A stretch of DNA of 64,000 nt from Blautia sp. (GTDB lineage: Bacteria; Bacillota; Clostridia; Lachnospirales; Lachnospiraceae), in NCBI GenBank assembly GCA_022777285.1, contig JALFGN010000105.1, positions 1 to 64,000 on the forward strand, written 5' to 3'. A program made the translations under genes and the position numbers. Shown piece by piece: positions 27,089 through 34,950 of this stretch. Positions within the stretch are counted from its first letter, which is position 1. Each line of letters opens with the position of its first letter. The notes below the pieces were generated by a model. That model did no database searches. It was not told the DNA's origin and saw only the letters and a program-made list of their open reading frames with translations.

Positions 27089-27230
27089 CTATGAGGAAGA
27101 ATTAAAAAAATTCCAGCCCTGTCAGGAAGTGGATGATGCAGAGAATGCCATTTACAGACAGGATCTGACGGATGTCATTGATATACTGCGGGAAATATTA
27201 AAGGAAAACAACGGAACAGTCAGAAAATAG
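27081..27230 (+). CDS. Small protein of 49 aa overlapping folC
   Basis: ATG at 27081 follows AGGAGG at 27068-27073 and overlaps the end of folC by 8 bases in another frame; the stop at 27228-27230 lies 10 bp before the next gene. The protein is acidic and helical (begins MINYEEELKKFQP, contains DDAENAIYRQDLTDVIDILR). Tight spacing and the strong ribosome site support translation. I do not recognise the family. Confidence 0.7.
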   Translation: MINYEEELKKFQPCQEVDDAENAIYRQDLTDVIDILREILKENNGTVRK

Positions 27231-27240
27231 GAGTAGACAG

Positions 27241-28842
27241 ATGAAATGTATGATATGCAATGCCCATCTGAACAGTTCTTCATACTGTCCAAATTGTGGG
27301 GGTAACGTAGAAGCACAGAAAAAAGTAGTTGCACTGTCTTATTTCTATTATAACAGGGGACTGGAGAAAGCACAGATTCGTGATCTGTCCGGTGCAATTT
27401 CCTGCTTGAAACGAAGTCTGAAAATGTACAAGTATAACCTGGAAGCGCGAAATCTTCTGGGATTGGTATATTTTGAGACAGGTGAAGTAGTGGCTGCTTT
27501 AAGCGAATGGGTGATCAGCAAAAATATTCAGCCGCAGGATAATGTGGCATCGGAATATATTGATCGGCTTCAGAGTAATGCCAATCGCCTGGATACCATC
27601 AATACCAGTATTAAGAAATTCAATCTGTGTCTGGAATACTGCCGGAGCGGAAATATTGATATGGCAGAAATGCAGCTGAAAAAGGTGATGCAAAGTAATC
27701 CAAAACTGATCAAAGGTTATCATCTTCTTTCTCTGATCTATATTAAACAGGGAAGATATGAGAAAGCCAGAAAACAGTTAAAAGCAGCAGCTAAGATTGA
27801 TAAAACCAATACCACTACGCTTCGTTTCCTTCGGGAAGTCGATCAGCAGACTGGGAAAATGACCAGTCTGGAACCAAGATTTAAGGCAAAAGAAAGAACA
27901 CGGGAATCAAAAGACGACCGCCTGATCTATCAGTCCGGAAATGATCTGGTGATCCAGCCGATGGAATATAGAGATAAGACGGTGAATAATACGCTGATCA
28001 ATCTGATCATTGGGCTCCTTGTAGGCGCATCGGCACTCTGGTTTTTGATCGTACCGGGACAGACACAGAGAATCAATCAGAAGGCAAACGAGAAAGTAGC
28101 AGAATATAGCGATAAAGTGGCAACTCAGGCAGCAGAGATTAATCGTATGCAGGAGGAAATGGATGCATCTGCTGAATCGGTCAATACGGCAAATGATCAG
28201 ATTTCCCAGGCAAATGCACGAACGACCAGTTATGAAAATCTCATAAAAGCATGGCAGGCATATAATGAAGGCAGTTACGATACTGCTGCCAATGCACTCG
28301 AGGGAGTCAATGCAGAACATCTTTCTGTAGAAGCAAAGAGTATGTATGATAGCATAATGTCAGAAGTAGGTTCTACTGTAAAAGCAAAATATAAGACCGC
28401 AGGAATGAATGCTTATGAAAGTGGAGATTATGCAGGAGCAGTGGAAAATCTGCTGAAAGCTCTGGATATCGGAGAACAGGATTTTCACTCGATGTTTTAT
28501 CTGGCACAGGCTTATCAGAAGAGCGGGGATACAGAAAATGCAAAGGTCTGGTATCAGAAGATTATTGATACCTTCCCCGGTACCCAGAATGCTTCCGACG
28601 CGAAAGATTATCTGGAGGCAATTGGAGGACAGGCATCGGGAGATACCGGCTCCTGGCAGGCTACAGAAGACAGCGGAAGCGAAGACTATGATTACGACAC
28701 ATATAGTGGAGAAGATTACAGCGAAGAAGATTACAGCGGGGAAGACTATAGTGGAGAAGAAGATTACAGTGAAGAGGATTATAGTGGAGAAGACTATAGT
28801 GGAGAAGACTATAGTGAAGAAGACTATAGTGAAGAGGAGTAA
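27241..28842 (+). CDS. Zinc-ribbon/TPR membrane protein with acidic repeat tail
   Basis: 533 aa. Parts in order: zinc ribbon CxxC-9-CxxC (Cys3, 6, 16, 19); TPR repeats (residues about 30-205, for example GAISCLKRSLKMYKYNLEAR, LLSLIYIKQGRYEKARKQL); one membrane helix (about 251-272); a coiled coil (about 280-325); more TPRs (about 330-460, with AYESGDYAGAVENLLKALDI); and a tail of DYSEE/DYSGE repeats to the end. The TPRs lie on both sides of the membrane helix, so the protein may link cytoplasmic and surface partners. It comes between folC and the spoIIA operon. Function unknown. Confidence 0.8.
   Translation: MKCMICNAHLNSSSYCPNCGGNVEAQKKVVALSYFYYNRGLEKAQIRDLSGAISCLKRSLKMYKYNLEARNLLGLVYFETGEVVAALSEWVISKNIQPQDNVASEYIDRLQSNANRLDTINTSIKKFNLCLEYCRSGNIDMAEMQLKKVMQSNPKLIKGYHLLSLIYIKQGRYEKARKQLKAAAKIDKTNTTTLRFLREVDQQTGKMTSLEPRFKAKERTRESKDDRLIYQSGNDLVIQPMEYRDKTVNNTLINLIIGLLVGASALWFLIVPGQTQRINQKANEKVAEYSDKVATQAAEINRMQEEMDASAESVNTANDQISQANARTTSYENLIKAWQAYNEGSYDTAANALEGVNAEHLSVEAKSMYDSIMSEVGSTVKAKYKTAGMNAYESGDYAGAVENLLKALDIGEQDFHSMFYLAQAYQKSGDTENAKVWYQKIIDTFPGTQNASDAKDYLEAIGGQASGDTGSWQATEDSGSEDYDYDTYSGEDYSEEDYSGEDYSGEEDYSEEDYSGEDYSGEDYSEEDYSEEE
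28708..28839 (+). repeat. 15-bp tandem repeats coding for DYSEE/DYSGE
   Basis: About nine imperfect copies of a 15-bp unit (GAAGACTATAGTGGA and GAAGATTACAGTGAA variants) code for an acidic Tyr/Ser repeat at the C-terminus of the TPR protein. In one place an extra codon breaks the register (GEEDYS). Such repeats can gain or lose units by slippage. Confidence 0.85.
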
Positions 28843-28876
28843 TCAGCCGTTCAAAAAGCAAAAGAGGAACCTTGAG

Positions 28877-28917
28877 GAGAAGGATGAGCAGAGAAATGCT
28901 CATCCTTCTCTTATTTC
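28877..28917 (+). terminator. Hairpin terminator before spoIIAA
   Basis: GAGAAGGATGAGCA (28877-28890) pairs perfectly with 28897-28910; the following TTATTTC is a weak T tract. It separates the TPR gene from spoIIAA. I could not find a clear sigma-H promoter in 28843-28951, although spoIIA operons usually have one. Confidence 0.7.
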
Positions 28918-28951
28918 AGAGAATGAAAAGAAAAGAATAAGGGGTAGTGTG

Positions 28952-29287
28952 ATGGAAGATGTAATGAAAAAAAGGGGAAACTGTCTCATGGTTTATGTGC
29001 CAAAAGAGTTGGATCATCATTTTGCCAGGCAGATTACCGATTCGGTGGACAAAGAACTGGAAAAAGGACAGATCCGCCAGCTGGTATTTGATTTTTCACA
29101 GACGGCTTTTATGGACAGTTCCGGAATCGGTATGTTGATGGGGCGCTATCGAATGCTCAGATACAGTGGCGGAAAAGTGACGGCCATTCATGTCAGTGAC
29201 AGGATTTATCGCCTGATGCGGTTGTCCGGAATCTATAAATATATTGAAATCAGCCAGGAGACAGTCTGGCATCAGAGGAAAAGGTAA
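28952..29287 (+). CDS. spoIIAA: SpoIIAA, anti-sigma-F factor antagonist
   Basis: 111 aa STAS-domain protein. The phosphorylation motif FMDSSGIGMLMG is present, with Ser56 as the residue phosphorylated by SpoIIAB. Unphosphorylated SpoIIAA binds SpoIIAB and frees sigma-F in the forespore. GGGG lies about 7 bases before ATG 28952; longer in-frame starts inside the TPR gene are not supported. First gene of the spoIIAA-AB-sigF operon. Confidence 0.94.
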   Translation: MEDVMKKRGNCLMVYVPKELDHHFARQITDSVDKELEKGQIRQLVFDFSQTAFMDSSGIGMLMGRYRMLRYSGGKVTAIHVSDRIYRLMRLSGIYKYIEISQETVWHQRKR

Positions 29288-29301
29288 GGGGGAGCAAGCA
29301 T

Positions 29302-29745
29302 ATGGATTACACCAATGAAATGAAACTGGAGATTGACAGCCGTTCCTGTAATGAAGGGCTTGCAAGGGTGGCAGTAGCAGCATTTGCCACACAACTGAAT
29401 CCCACATTGGAAGAAGTGGCAGATATCAAAACTGCTGTATCAGAAGCGATTACTAATTGCATTGTACATGCTTACGAAAAAGAAACAGATAAAATAAGAA
29501 TCGACTGCAGAACGAAAGACCGGGAAATTTATATTACAGTTACGGATTATGGGAAAGGCATTGAAGATGTGCAAAAAGCCATGGAACCGTTGTTTACTAC
29601 AAGACCGGATCAGGACCGGGCAGGGATGGGATTTGCTTTCATGGAGGCATTTATGGATGAACTGCAGGTGCAGTCACAACCTGGAAAAGGTACCGTGGTG
29701 CAAATGAGAAGAAAAATAGGAAACCGCAGCTCATTCTATGATTAA
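29302..29745 (+). CDS. spoIIAB: SpoIIAB, anti-sigma-F factor and serine kinase
   Basis: 147 aa GHKL-type kinase. The N box is seen in VSEAITNCIVHAYEKE, G1 in TDYGKGIED and G2 in RAGMGFAFMEAFMDEL. It holds sigma-F inactive and phosphorylates SpoIIAA. Spacing of 14 bp from spoIIAA and 9 bp to sigF, each with good ribosome sites (AGGGGGAG here), fits a three-gene operon. Confidence 0.96.
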   Translation: MDYTNEMKLEIDSRSCNEGLARVAVAAFATQLNPTLEEVADIKTAVSEAITNCIVHAYEKETDKIRIDCRTKDREIYITVTDYGKGIEDVQKAMEPLFTTRPDQDRAGMGFAFMEAFMDELQVQSQPGKGTVVQMRRKIGNRSSFYD

Positions 29746-29754
29746 GGAGGGTCT

Positions 29755-30468
29755 ATGGAAGATATCCTTGCCCTTATCGGGCGTGCGCACCAGGGAGATA
29801 AGGAGGCAAGAGATACACTGGTAGAAAAAAACACAGGTCTGGTACACAGCGTTGTACGCAGATATCTGAACCGGGGTGTGGAAGCGGAGGATTTGTTTCA
29901 GATTGGAAGTATTGGTCTGATAAAAGCCATTGATAAATTTGACTGTTCTTATGATGTGAAATTTTCCACTTATGCAGTACCAATGATAAGCGGAGAAATC
30001 AAACGGTTTCTTCGGGATGACGGGATGATAAAAGTAAGCCGGTCACTGAAGGAAATCGGTTGTCGTGCTTATGGAGTCAGAGAGGAATTGCTTTCTAAGA
30101 CAGGAAAAGAGCCGGGACTGGCAGAAATTGCAGGACGGCTGTCTGTGACCAAAGAGGAACTGGTTATGGCAATGGAAGCAGGCGGACCGGTAGAATCTTT
30201 GCAGAAACCGATTTATCAGGGAGATGGAGCGGATATTGTGCTGGAGGATAAACTGGAAGAACAGGAAGACCGGCAGGAGAAAGTATTGAATCGGATGATT
30301 CTGGAAGAATTGCTCACAAGCCTGGAGCCGGAAGAGAGAAAATTGATTTATTTGCGTTTTTTTCAGGAAAAAACGCAGAATCAGATTGCAGAAGAAATGG
30401 GAATCTCACAGGTGCAGGTATCCAGGCTGGAGAAGCGGATTTTGAAGCGTATGCGGGAAAAACTGTAA
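29755..30468 (+). CDS. sigF: RNA polymerase sporulation sigma factor F
   Basis: 237 aa sigma-70-family factor for early forespore transcription. Region 2 includes AEDLFQIGSIGLIKAIDKFD and FSTYAVPMISGEIKRFLRDD; region 4 ends in NQIAEEMGISQVQVSRLEKR. AAGGAGG precedes the ATG. Directly downstream is spoVAA, as in Bacillus. Confidence 0.96.
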   Translation: MEDILALIGRAHQGDKEARDTLVEKNTGLVHSVVRRYLNRGVEAEDLFQIGSIGLIKAIDKFDCSYDVKFSTYAVPMISGEIKRFLRDDGMIKVSRSLKEIGCRAYGVREELLSKTGKEPGLAEIAGRLSVTKEELVMAMEAGGPVESLQKPIYQGDGADIVLEDKLEEQEDRQEKVLNRMILEELLTSLEPEERKLIYLRFFQEKTQNQIAEEMGISQVQVSRLEKRILKRMREKL

Positions 30469-30484
30469 ATGTCAGAAGAAACAG

Positions 30485-30513
30485 GTATATTTTTTTATTC
30501 TAATTCCATACTA
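30485..30513 (+). promoter_or_regulatory. Sigma-G-type promoter upstream of spoVAA
   Basis: GTATA (30485-30489), 17 bp, CATACTA (30507-30513) matches the sigma-G consensus (GHATR, CATNHTA) exactly. It lies 30 bp before the spoVAA start. An identical pair precedes spoVAC. Sigma-F can also read such sites. Confidence 0.8.
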
Positions 30514-30543
30514 ACTTTATGGTTTACGGATGGAAGGAGACAG

Positions 30544-31161
30544 ATGATGAGTGATATGCTGTATATTCAGACAAAGAAAAACGTAGAGGTGCATCAGCCG
30601 GATGTTTATCTTCAGGATATAGCCAGTCTTTCCTGCAATAATAAACATGTACTGAACCGGAATCGGATGCGTAAAGTCTTTACGATTCCCGGAAATGCAC
30701 CGGGCAGATATATTGTGTCTGCCATGGATCTGGTCTCAGCGATACAGGAGAAGGAACAAAGTGTAGATGTGACCCATATTGGAGAAGCAGATTTTGTGGT
30801 TACTTACGAAACACAGAAACATAAACACCGGATTTATTCCTGGATGAAGACAGCAGGGGTGTGTCTTGTTACATTTTTTGGAAGCGCATTTTCGATTATG
30901 ACATTTAATACGGATGTGGATATATCCACATTATTTGTGCGTATTTATGAACAATTTACCGGCAAAGTATCCACCGGGCAGACGATTCTGGAAGGTGCTT
31001 ATTCCATTGGAATTGGTCTGGGGGTTGTGATTTTTTTTAATCATTTTATGGGGAAAAAGATTACACAGGATCCGACACCCATGGAAGTGCAGATGCGGGT
31101 ATATGAAGATGATATCAACAAAACACTGATTGAGAAGAGAAACAGAAAGGAGAAGGGATAA
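30544..31161 (+). CDS. spoVAA: SpoVAA, stage V sporulation protein AA
   Basis: 205 aa, matching the Bacillus protein in length. N-terminal soluble domain (LYIQTKKNVEVHQPDVYLQD, then NRMRKVFTIP), then two membrane helices in the C-terminal half (residues about 103-125 and 150-170). The SpoVA set forms the channel for dipicolinic acid. ATG 30544 follows GGAAGGAG and lies after the sigma-G promoter; an open frame reaches back to 30469 but starts upstream of that promoter. Confidence 0.93.
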   Translation: MMSDMLYIQTKKNVEVHQPDVYLQDIASLSCNNKHVLNRNRMRKVFTIPGNAPGRYIVSAMDLVSAIQEKEQSVDVTHIGEADFVVTYETQKHKHRIYSWMKTAGVCLVTFFGSAFSIMTFNTDVDISTLFVRIYEQFTGKVSTGQTILEGAYSIGIGLGVVIFFNHFMGKKITQDPTPMEVQMRVYEDDINKTLIEKRNRKEKG

Positions 31162-31162
31162 T

Positions 31163-31582
31163 ATGTGGACACAACTGGCTGTGGGCTTTGTGGGATTATG
31201 CGGAGGAACCATTGTAGCGACGGCATTAGCTGCATTTGTGATTGGTCTTGGAATTATTCCAAGATATGCAGGGATTACCCATACAGGGAATCATCTGTTG
31301 CTTTATGAAAGCAGTCTGGTTGCAGGAACCATTTTCGGAAATCTGGTACAGCTTTATCACATACGAATTCCTCTTGGAATGCCCGGGCTTGTGCTGGTTG
31401 GTCTTGGATTTGGGATTTTTCTTGGAAGTTGGATCATTGCTCTTGGAGAAGTAGTGAATGTGTTTGCTATTATGGCCAGAAGAGTGGGTCTGACAAAAGG
31501 CGTCGGTTTCGTTGTGGTGTCTCTGGCAGCAGGAAAGACACTGGGAAGCCTGTATCATTTCTTTTGCCTGAAAGGTATTTAA
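31163..31582 (+). CDS. spoVAB: SpoVAB, stage V sporulation protein AB
   Basis: 139 aa, almost entirely hydrophobic with four membrane helices (for example VGFVGLCGGTIVATALAAFV and VLVGLGFGIFLGSWIIALGE), as in Bacillus SpoVAB. It starts one base after the spoVAA stop with GGAG-type SD inside spoVAA. Followed by a terminator-like hairpin, so the spoVA operon is cut here. Confidence 0.92.
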   Translation: MWTQLAVGFVGLCGGTIVATALAAFVIGLGIIPRYAGITHTGNHLLLYESSLVAGTIFGNLVQLYHIRIPLGMPGLVLVGLGFGIFLGSWIIALGEVVNVFAIMARRVGLTKGVGFVVVSLAAGKTLGSLYHFFCLKGI

Positions 31583-31583
31583 T

Positions 31584-31632
31584 AAGAAAAAGACAGACTG
31601 TCTGCTGACAGGCAGTTCTGTCTTTTTCTTAT
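31584..31632 (+). terminator. Terminator after spoVAB
   Basis: AAGAAAAAGACAGA (31584-31597) pairs with TCTGTCTTTTTCTT (31617-31630), with an inner CTGTC/GACAG stem. The T-rich right arm supports termination. It separates spoVAA-AB from the SEDS gene. Confidence 0.75.
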
Positions 31633-31654
31633 TGAAACAGTTGACAGAATTCCG

Positions 31655-31673
31655 ATTCAGTGAGAAACTGAAT
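31655..31673 (+). other. Inverted repeat upstream of the SEDS gene
   Basis: ATTCAGT (31655-31661) and ACTGAAT (31667-31673) form a perfect 7-bp inverted repeat around GAGAA, in the 5' region of the SEDS gene. It overlaps a TATACT hexamer at 31673-31678; TTGACA at 31641-31646 is too far away (26 bp) for a normal sigma-A promoter. Could be an operator or a leader hairpin. Confidence 0.5.
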
Positions 31674-31704
31674 ATACTTTTCAGAAAGAAAGGAGATGAA
31701 GGCT

Positions 31705-32916
31705 GTGAGCAGAAAAAGAACGAAAAAACTGCTGCAATATGTGGAACGGACGGACTTTCAGATCTGGGCGATCACATTGGTTTTGTGCTGTTTTGGAGCA
31801 GTTATGGTTTATTCCGCATCCAGTTATATTTGTGCAAACAGCAAAGACTATAATTATGATTCATTTTATCTGTTTCGAAAACAGTATCTGTTTATGATTC
31901 TGGGATTTGCAGGTATGTGGGTTCTGCAATATATTAATTACAATATCCTGAAAATTTTTGCATGGGCCGCGTACTTGTTCAGTCTTCTTTGTATTCTTTT
32001 GTTGATTCCTTTCGGTGTGGAAGTCAAAGGGGCAAAAAGATGGCTGAATCTGGGCCCCATATCTTTTCAGGTGGCAGAGCTTGTGAAACTTTGTCTGATT
32101 CTGTTTCTTGCTTATCTGGTCAATAAATATTACAGGAGACTGGAAAGCGAACGGGTTAAGATGACATGGATGCTCTGGGGTGCCGGTGCGCTCCCGGCAG
32201 GGCTTTTATTAGTAATTTCCAATGACCTGAGTTCCTCCGTAGTAGTTCTTGGAATGACTTTTTTAATCAGTCTGGTCTGTATACGAACAGGAAAACTCCA
32301 TGGGAGTGTATTTGCTGTTGTAGTGATTCTGGCGGCGCTGTACATATGGAGTATCGCCATAAATATGCCGACTCCGGAAGAGGCAGAAACTTTGCCGTTC
32401 CGAATCAGACGTATTGTTGCATGGCTCGATACAGAACGGTATGCATCCGGATTGGGATACCAGGTGATTCAGGGACTGTATGCGATTGGTTCCGGTGGGA
32501 TTCTTGGAAAAGGACTTGGGTCTTCCAGCCAGAAGTATGGATTCCTTCCGGAAGCACAGAATGATATGATCTTTTCTGTAATCTGTGAGGAACTGGGACT
32601 CGTAGGTGGTGTGACCGTTATCCTGTTTATGATTTATCTGCTGTATGCAATTTATAAAGTGACCTGGAATGCAGAAAATATCTATGGAAGTGTTTTATGT
32701 ATGGGAGTATTTTTCCATATCAGTCTTCAGACAGTGATTAATATTGCAGTGAATATTGATGCATTTCCCAATACCGGTCTGACATTACCCTTTTTCAGTT
32801 ATGGAGGTACTTCGATCTGTTTTCTTCTGATAGAAATCGGTATCGTTCTTTCTGTCAGCAGGTATCATATGATCAAGTCAGCAGGACGTCTGTATCGAAA
32901 ATTGAAGAAGAATTAG
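31705..32916 (+). CDS. SEDS-family glycosyltransferase (FtsW/RodA/SpoVE)
   Basis: Peptidoglycan glycan-strand polymerase family, about 403 aa, ten membrane helices. The family signature NIDAFPNTGLTLPFFSYGGTS-like region is near the C-terminus, and GVEVKGAKRWLNLGPISFQ and DLSSSVVVLGMTFLI are present. GGAG lies 9 bases before GTG 31705; an ATG at 31696 directly abuts the SD and is less likely. It sits between spoVAB and spoVAC. That position suggests a role in spore cortex or germ-cell-wall synthesis (SpoVE-like), but a vegetative FtsW/RodA role cannot be excluded. Its stop codon overlaps the spoVAC promoter. Confidence 0.9.
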   Translation: MSRKRTKKLLQYVERTDFQIWAITLVLCCFGAVMVYSASSYICANSKDYNYDSFYLFRKQYLFMILGFAGMWVLQYINYNILKIFAWAAYLFSLLCILLLIPFGVEVKGAKRWLNLGPISFQVAELVKLCLILFLAYLVNKYYRRLESERVKMTWMLWGAGALPAGLLLVISNDLSSSVVVLGMTFLISLVCIRTGKLHGSVFAVVVILAALYIWSIAINMPTPEEAETLPFRIRRIVAWLDTERYASGLGYQVIQGLYAIGSGGILGKGLGSSSQKYGFLPEAQNDMIFSVICEELGLVGGVTVILFMIYLLYAIYKVTWNAENIYGSVLCMGVFFHISLQTVINIAVNIDAFPNTGLTLPFFSYGGTSICFLLIEIGIVLSVSRYHMIKSAGRLYRKLKKN

Positions 32917-32944
32917 TATATTATAACTGCAAAAAGCCATACTA
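32916..32944 (+). promoter_or_regulatory. Sigma-G-type promoter upstream of spoVAC
   Basis: GTATA (32916-32920), 17 bp, CATACTA (32938-32944), identical in both boxes and spacing to the one before spoVAA. It begins on the last base of the SEDS stop codon. Confidence 0.82.
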
Positions 32945-32970
32945 ATGAAAAAGACAAAAGGATAAAAAGG

Positions 32971-33459
32971 ATGGTATGTAGTATGGCAACAGCAGCAGAG
33001 GAAGTAAAAAAACAAAAAGCAAAAGAATATGAGAACTATGTAAAGTCCGTCACTCCAAGGCATAATCTGTTTAAAAATATGGGATTTGCTTTTGTGAGTG
33101 GCGGAATTATCTGTACCCTGGGGCAGATGATCATGAATTTCTGCAAAAATCAGGGAATGGATTCGGAAACTTGCGGAAGCTGGACCTCTTTGTGTCTGAT
33201 TTTTCTCAGTGTGCTTCTTACCGGTCTGAATATTTACCCCAAACTGGCAAAATGGGGAGGAGCAGGTACACTGGTACCGATTACAGGGTTTGCAAACTCG
33301 GTAGCCTCTCCTGCAATTGAATATCAAAAAGAAGGACAAATCTTCGGCATCGGATGTAAAATATTTACCATTGCAGGGCCTGTGATTCTTTATGGGATTT
33401 TAACTTCTGCTTTACTGGGCGTGATTTATTATTTGATGAAAATGTGGGGGATTGTATGA
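32971..33459 (+). CDS. spoVAC: SpoVAC, stage V sporulation protein AC
   Basis: 162 aa, four membrane helices, with conserved segments FVSGGIICTLGQM and GAGTLVPITGFANSVASPAIE. In Bacillus SpoVAC is a mechanosensitive part of the dipicolinate channel. AAAGGA 8 bases before ATG 32971 supports this start; ATG 32983 is an alternative. Overlaps spoVAD by 4 bases. Confidence 0.93.
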   Translation: MVCSMATAAEEVKKQKAKEYENYVKSVTPRHNLFKNMGFAFVSGGIICTLGQMIMNFCKNQGMDSETCGSWTSLCLIFLSVLLTGLNIYPKLAKWGGAGTLVPITGFANSVASPAIEYQKEGQIFGIGCKIFTIAGPVILYGILTSALLGVIYYLMKMWGIV

Positions 33460-34493
33460 TGAGCAGAGAAGAAGGACGAAAAGAGCAGACAAGAGGAAAG
33501 CAGAGTATTCAGTTTTCGCATGCAGTGCATATCTTAAGCGGTGCATCCATTGTAGGAAAAAAAGAAGGGGAAGGTCCTCTTGGAAAATATTTTGATGTAG
33601 TAGGAGAAGAGGATGGACTTTTCGGATGTCAGTGCTGGGAAGAAGCAGAAAGTGTACTGCAAAAAGAAGCAGTGACTATGGCAATCCGGAAGGCAAAACT
33701 GGAAAAATGGGAAATACGAACAATCTATGCAGGCGATTTGCTTGCGCAGACCATTGCCTCTTCTTTTGGAATTATTGGATTTGATATTCCTGTGTACGGC
33801 CTTTATGGAGCCTGTGCCACTATGGGGGAAGCGCTGTCCCTGTCTTCTATGGCAGTAGCAGCCGGATATGGAAATTATGTAGTAGCAGTTACTTCCAGTC
33901 ATTACGGAAGTGCAGAAAAGGAATTTCGTTTTCCTCTGGGATATGGAAATCAACGTCCCTTATCCGCTTCCTGGACGGTAACAGGGAGCGGTGCCTGTAT
34001 TCTTGGTCGCTCTGGCGGGAAAGCGAGAATTACCGGAATCACTACAGGGAAAATTATTGATTATGGATTAAAGGATTCTCTGAATATGGGAGCTTGTATG
34101 GCTCCGGCAGCCTGTGATACCATCTATCAGAATCTGATGGATTTTAACCGGATGCCTGGAGACTACGACAAAATCATTACAGGTGATCTGGGAGAGGTAG
34201 GACAGAAGATTCTGTTTGATCTTCTGAGAGAAAAAGGCTTTGATATAGAAAAACAGCATATAGACTGCGGTATGAAAATTTATGATAAAGAGAAGCAGGA
34301 TACTCACGCAGGCGGAAGTGGCTGTGGATGTTCAGCAGTGACATTTGTTTCTTACGTACTTCCTAAAATTGAGACTGGAGAATGGAAGCGGGTTCTTTTT
34401 GTTCCTACCGGTGCACTGCTTTCAAAAGTAAGTTATAATGAAGGACAAAGTGTTCCGGGAATCGCGCAGGCAGTCGTTGTAGAACATTGCTGA
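33456..34493 (+). CDS. spoVAD: SpoVAD, dipicolinate-binding sporulation protein
   Basis: 345 aa soluble protein with a thiolase-like fold; in Bacillus SpoVAD binds dipicolinic acid during uptake into the spore. Conserved segments include YGLYGACATMGEALSLSSMA, TSSHYGSAEKEFRFPL and GGSGCGCSAVTF. ATG 33456 overlaps the spoVAC stop (ATGA); an upstream in-frame GTG at 33444 is less likely. Near the end the spoVAE SD begins. Confidence 0.95.
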   Translation: MMSREEGRKEQTRGKQSIQFSHAVHILSGASIVGKKEGEGPLGKYFDVVGEEDGLFGCQCWEEAESVLQKEAVTMAIRKAKLEKWEIRTIYAGDLLAQTIASSFGIIGFDIPVYGLYGACATMGEALSLSSMAVAAGYGNYVVAVTSSHYGSAEKEFRFPLGYGNQRPLSASWTVTGSGACILGRSGGKARITGITTGKIIDYGLKDSLNMGACMAPAACDTIYQNLMDFNRMPGDYDKIITGDLGEVGQKILFDLLREKGFDIEKQHIDCGMKIYDKEKQDTHAGGSGCGCSAVTFVSYVLPKIETGEWKRVLFVPTGALLSKVSYNEGQSVPGIAQAVVVEHC

Positions 34494-34513
34494 AAGAGCA
34501 GGAGGAAGTCATC

Positions 34514-34870
34514 ATGGATTATATCAATGCATTTTGGGTAGGCGGAGTGATCTGTGCACTGGTTCAGATCCTTCTGGATAAAACAAAATTGCTGCCTGGA
34601 AGAGTTATGGTGCTTCTGGTGTGCAGTGGTGCACTGCTGGGAGCTCTGGGAATTTATGACAGGCTGGTGGAGTTTGCAGGTGCAGGAGCAAGTGTTCCAC
34701 TGTTCGGGTTTGGAAATGTTCTCTGGAAAGGTGTGAAGAAAGCGGTGGATCAGAATGGAATCCTTGGGGTATTTATGGGCGGTTTTACATCCAGTGCAGT
34801 CGGAATCTCCGCAGCTCTTATTTTTTCTTATGCTGCCAGTCTGATTTTTCAGCCTAAGATGAAAAACTAG
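34514..34870 (+). CDS. spoVAE: SpoVAE, stage V sporulation protein AE
   Basis: 118 aa, three to four membrane helices, with FWVGGVICALVQILLDKT and EFAGAGASVPLFGFGNVLWK typical of SpoVAEB and related to SpoVAC. AGGAGGA lies 9 bases before ATG 34514, so an in-frame start at 34487 is not used. Last gene of the spoVAC-AD-AE unit. I saw no clear terminator after it. Confidence 0.94.
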   Translation: MDYINAFWVGGVICALVQILLDKTKLLPGRVMVLLVCSGALLGALGIYDRLVEFAGAGASVPLFGFGNVLWKGVKKAVDQNGILGVFMGGFTSSAVGISAALIFSYAASLIFQPKMKN

Positions 34871-34873
34871 TTC

Positions 34874-34902
34874 TATACAATGTTTCGAATTAATAGTATA
34901 AT
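34874..34902 (+). promoter_or_regulatory. Probable sigma-A promoter for the ThiF/TcdA gene
   Basis: TATACA (34874-34879), 17 bp, TATAAT (34897-34902). The -10 is perfect and the -35 matches four of six. Confidence 0.6.
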
Positions 34903-34950
34903 GAGAAACGGTAACATGAAAAAGATTTTACTCAGGAGGAAATATTCATT

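Noticed and set aside
28708..28839. Tandem repeats considered as a CRISPR-like array
   Set aside because: Units are 15 bp, contiguous, in frame with the TPR protein and without unique spacers.
30469..30543. Longer spoVAA starting directly after sigF
   Set aside because: It would begin upstream of the sigma-G promoter; the strong SD and usual N-terminus favour 30544.
31641..31678. TTGACA and TATACT before the SEDS gene as a sigma-A promoter
   Set aside because: The spacing is 26 bp, too long for a normal promoter.
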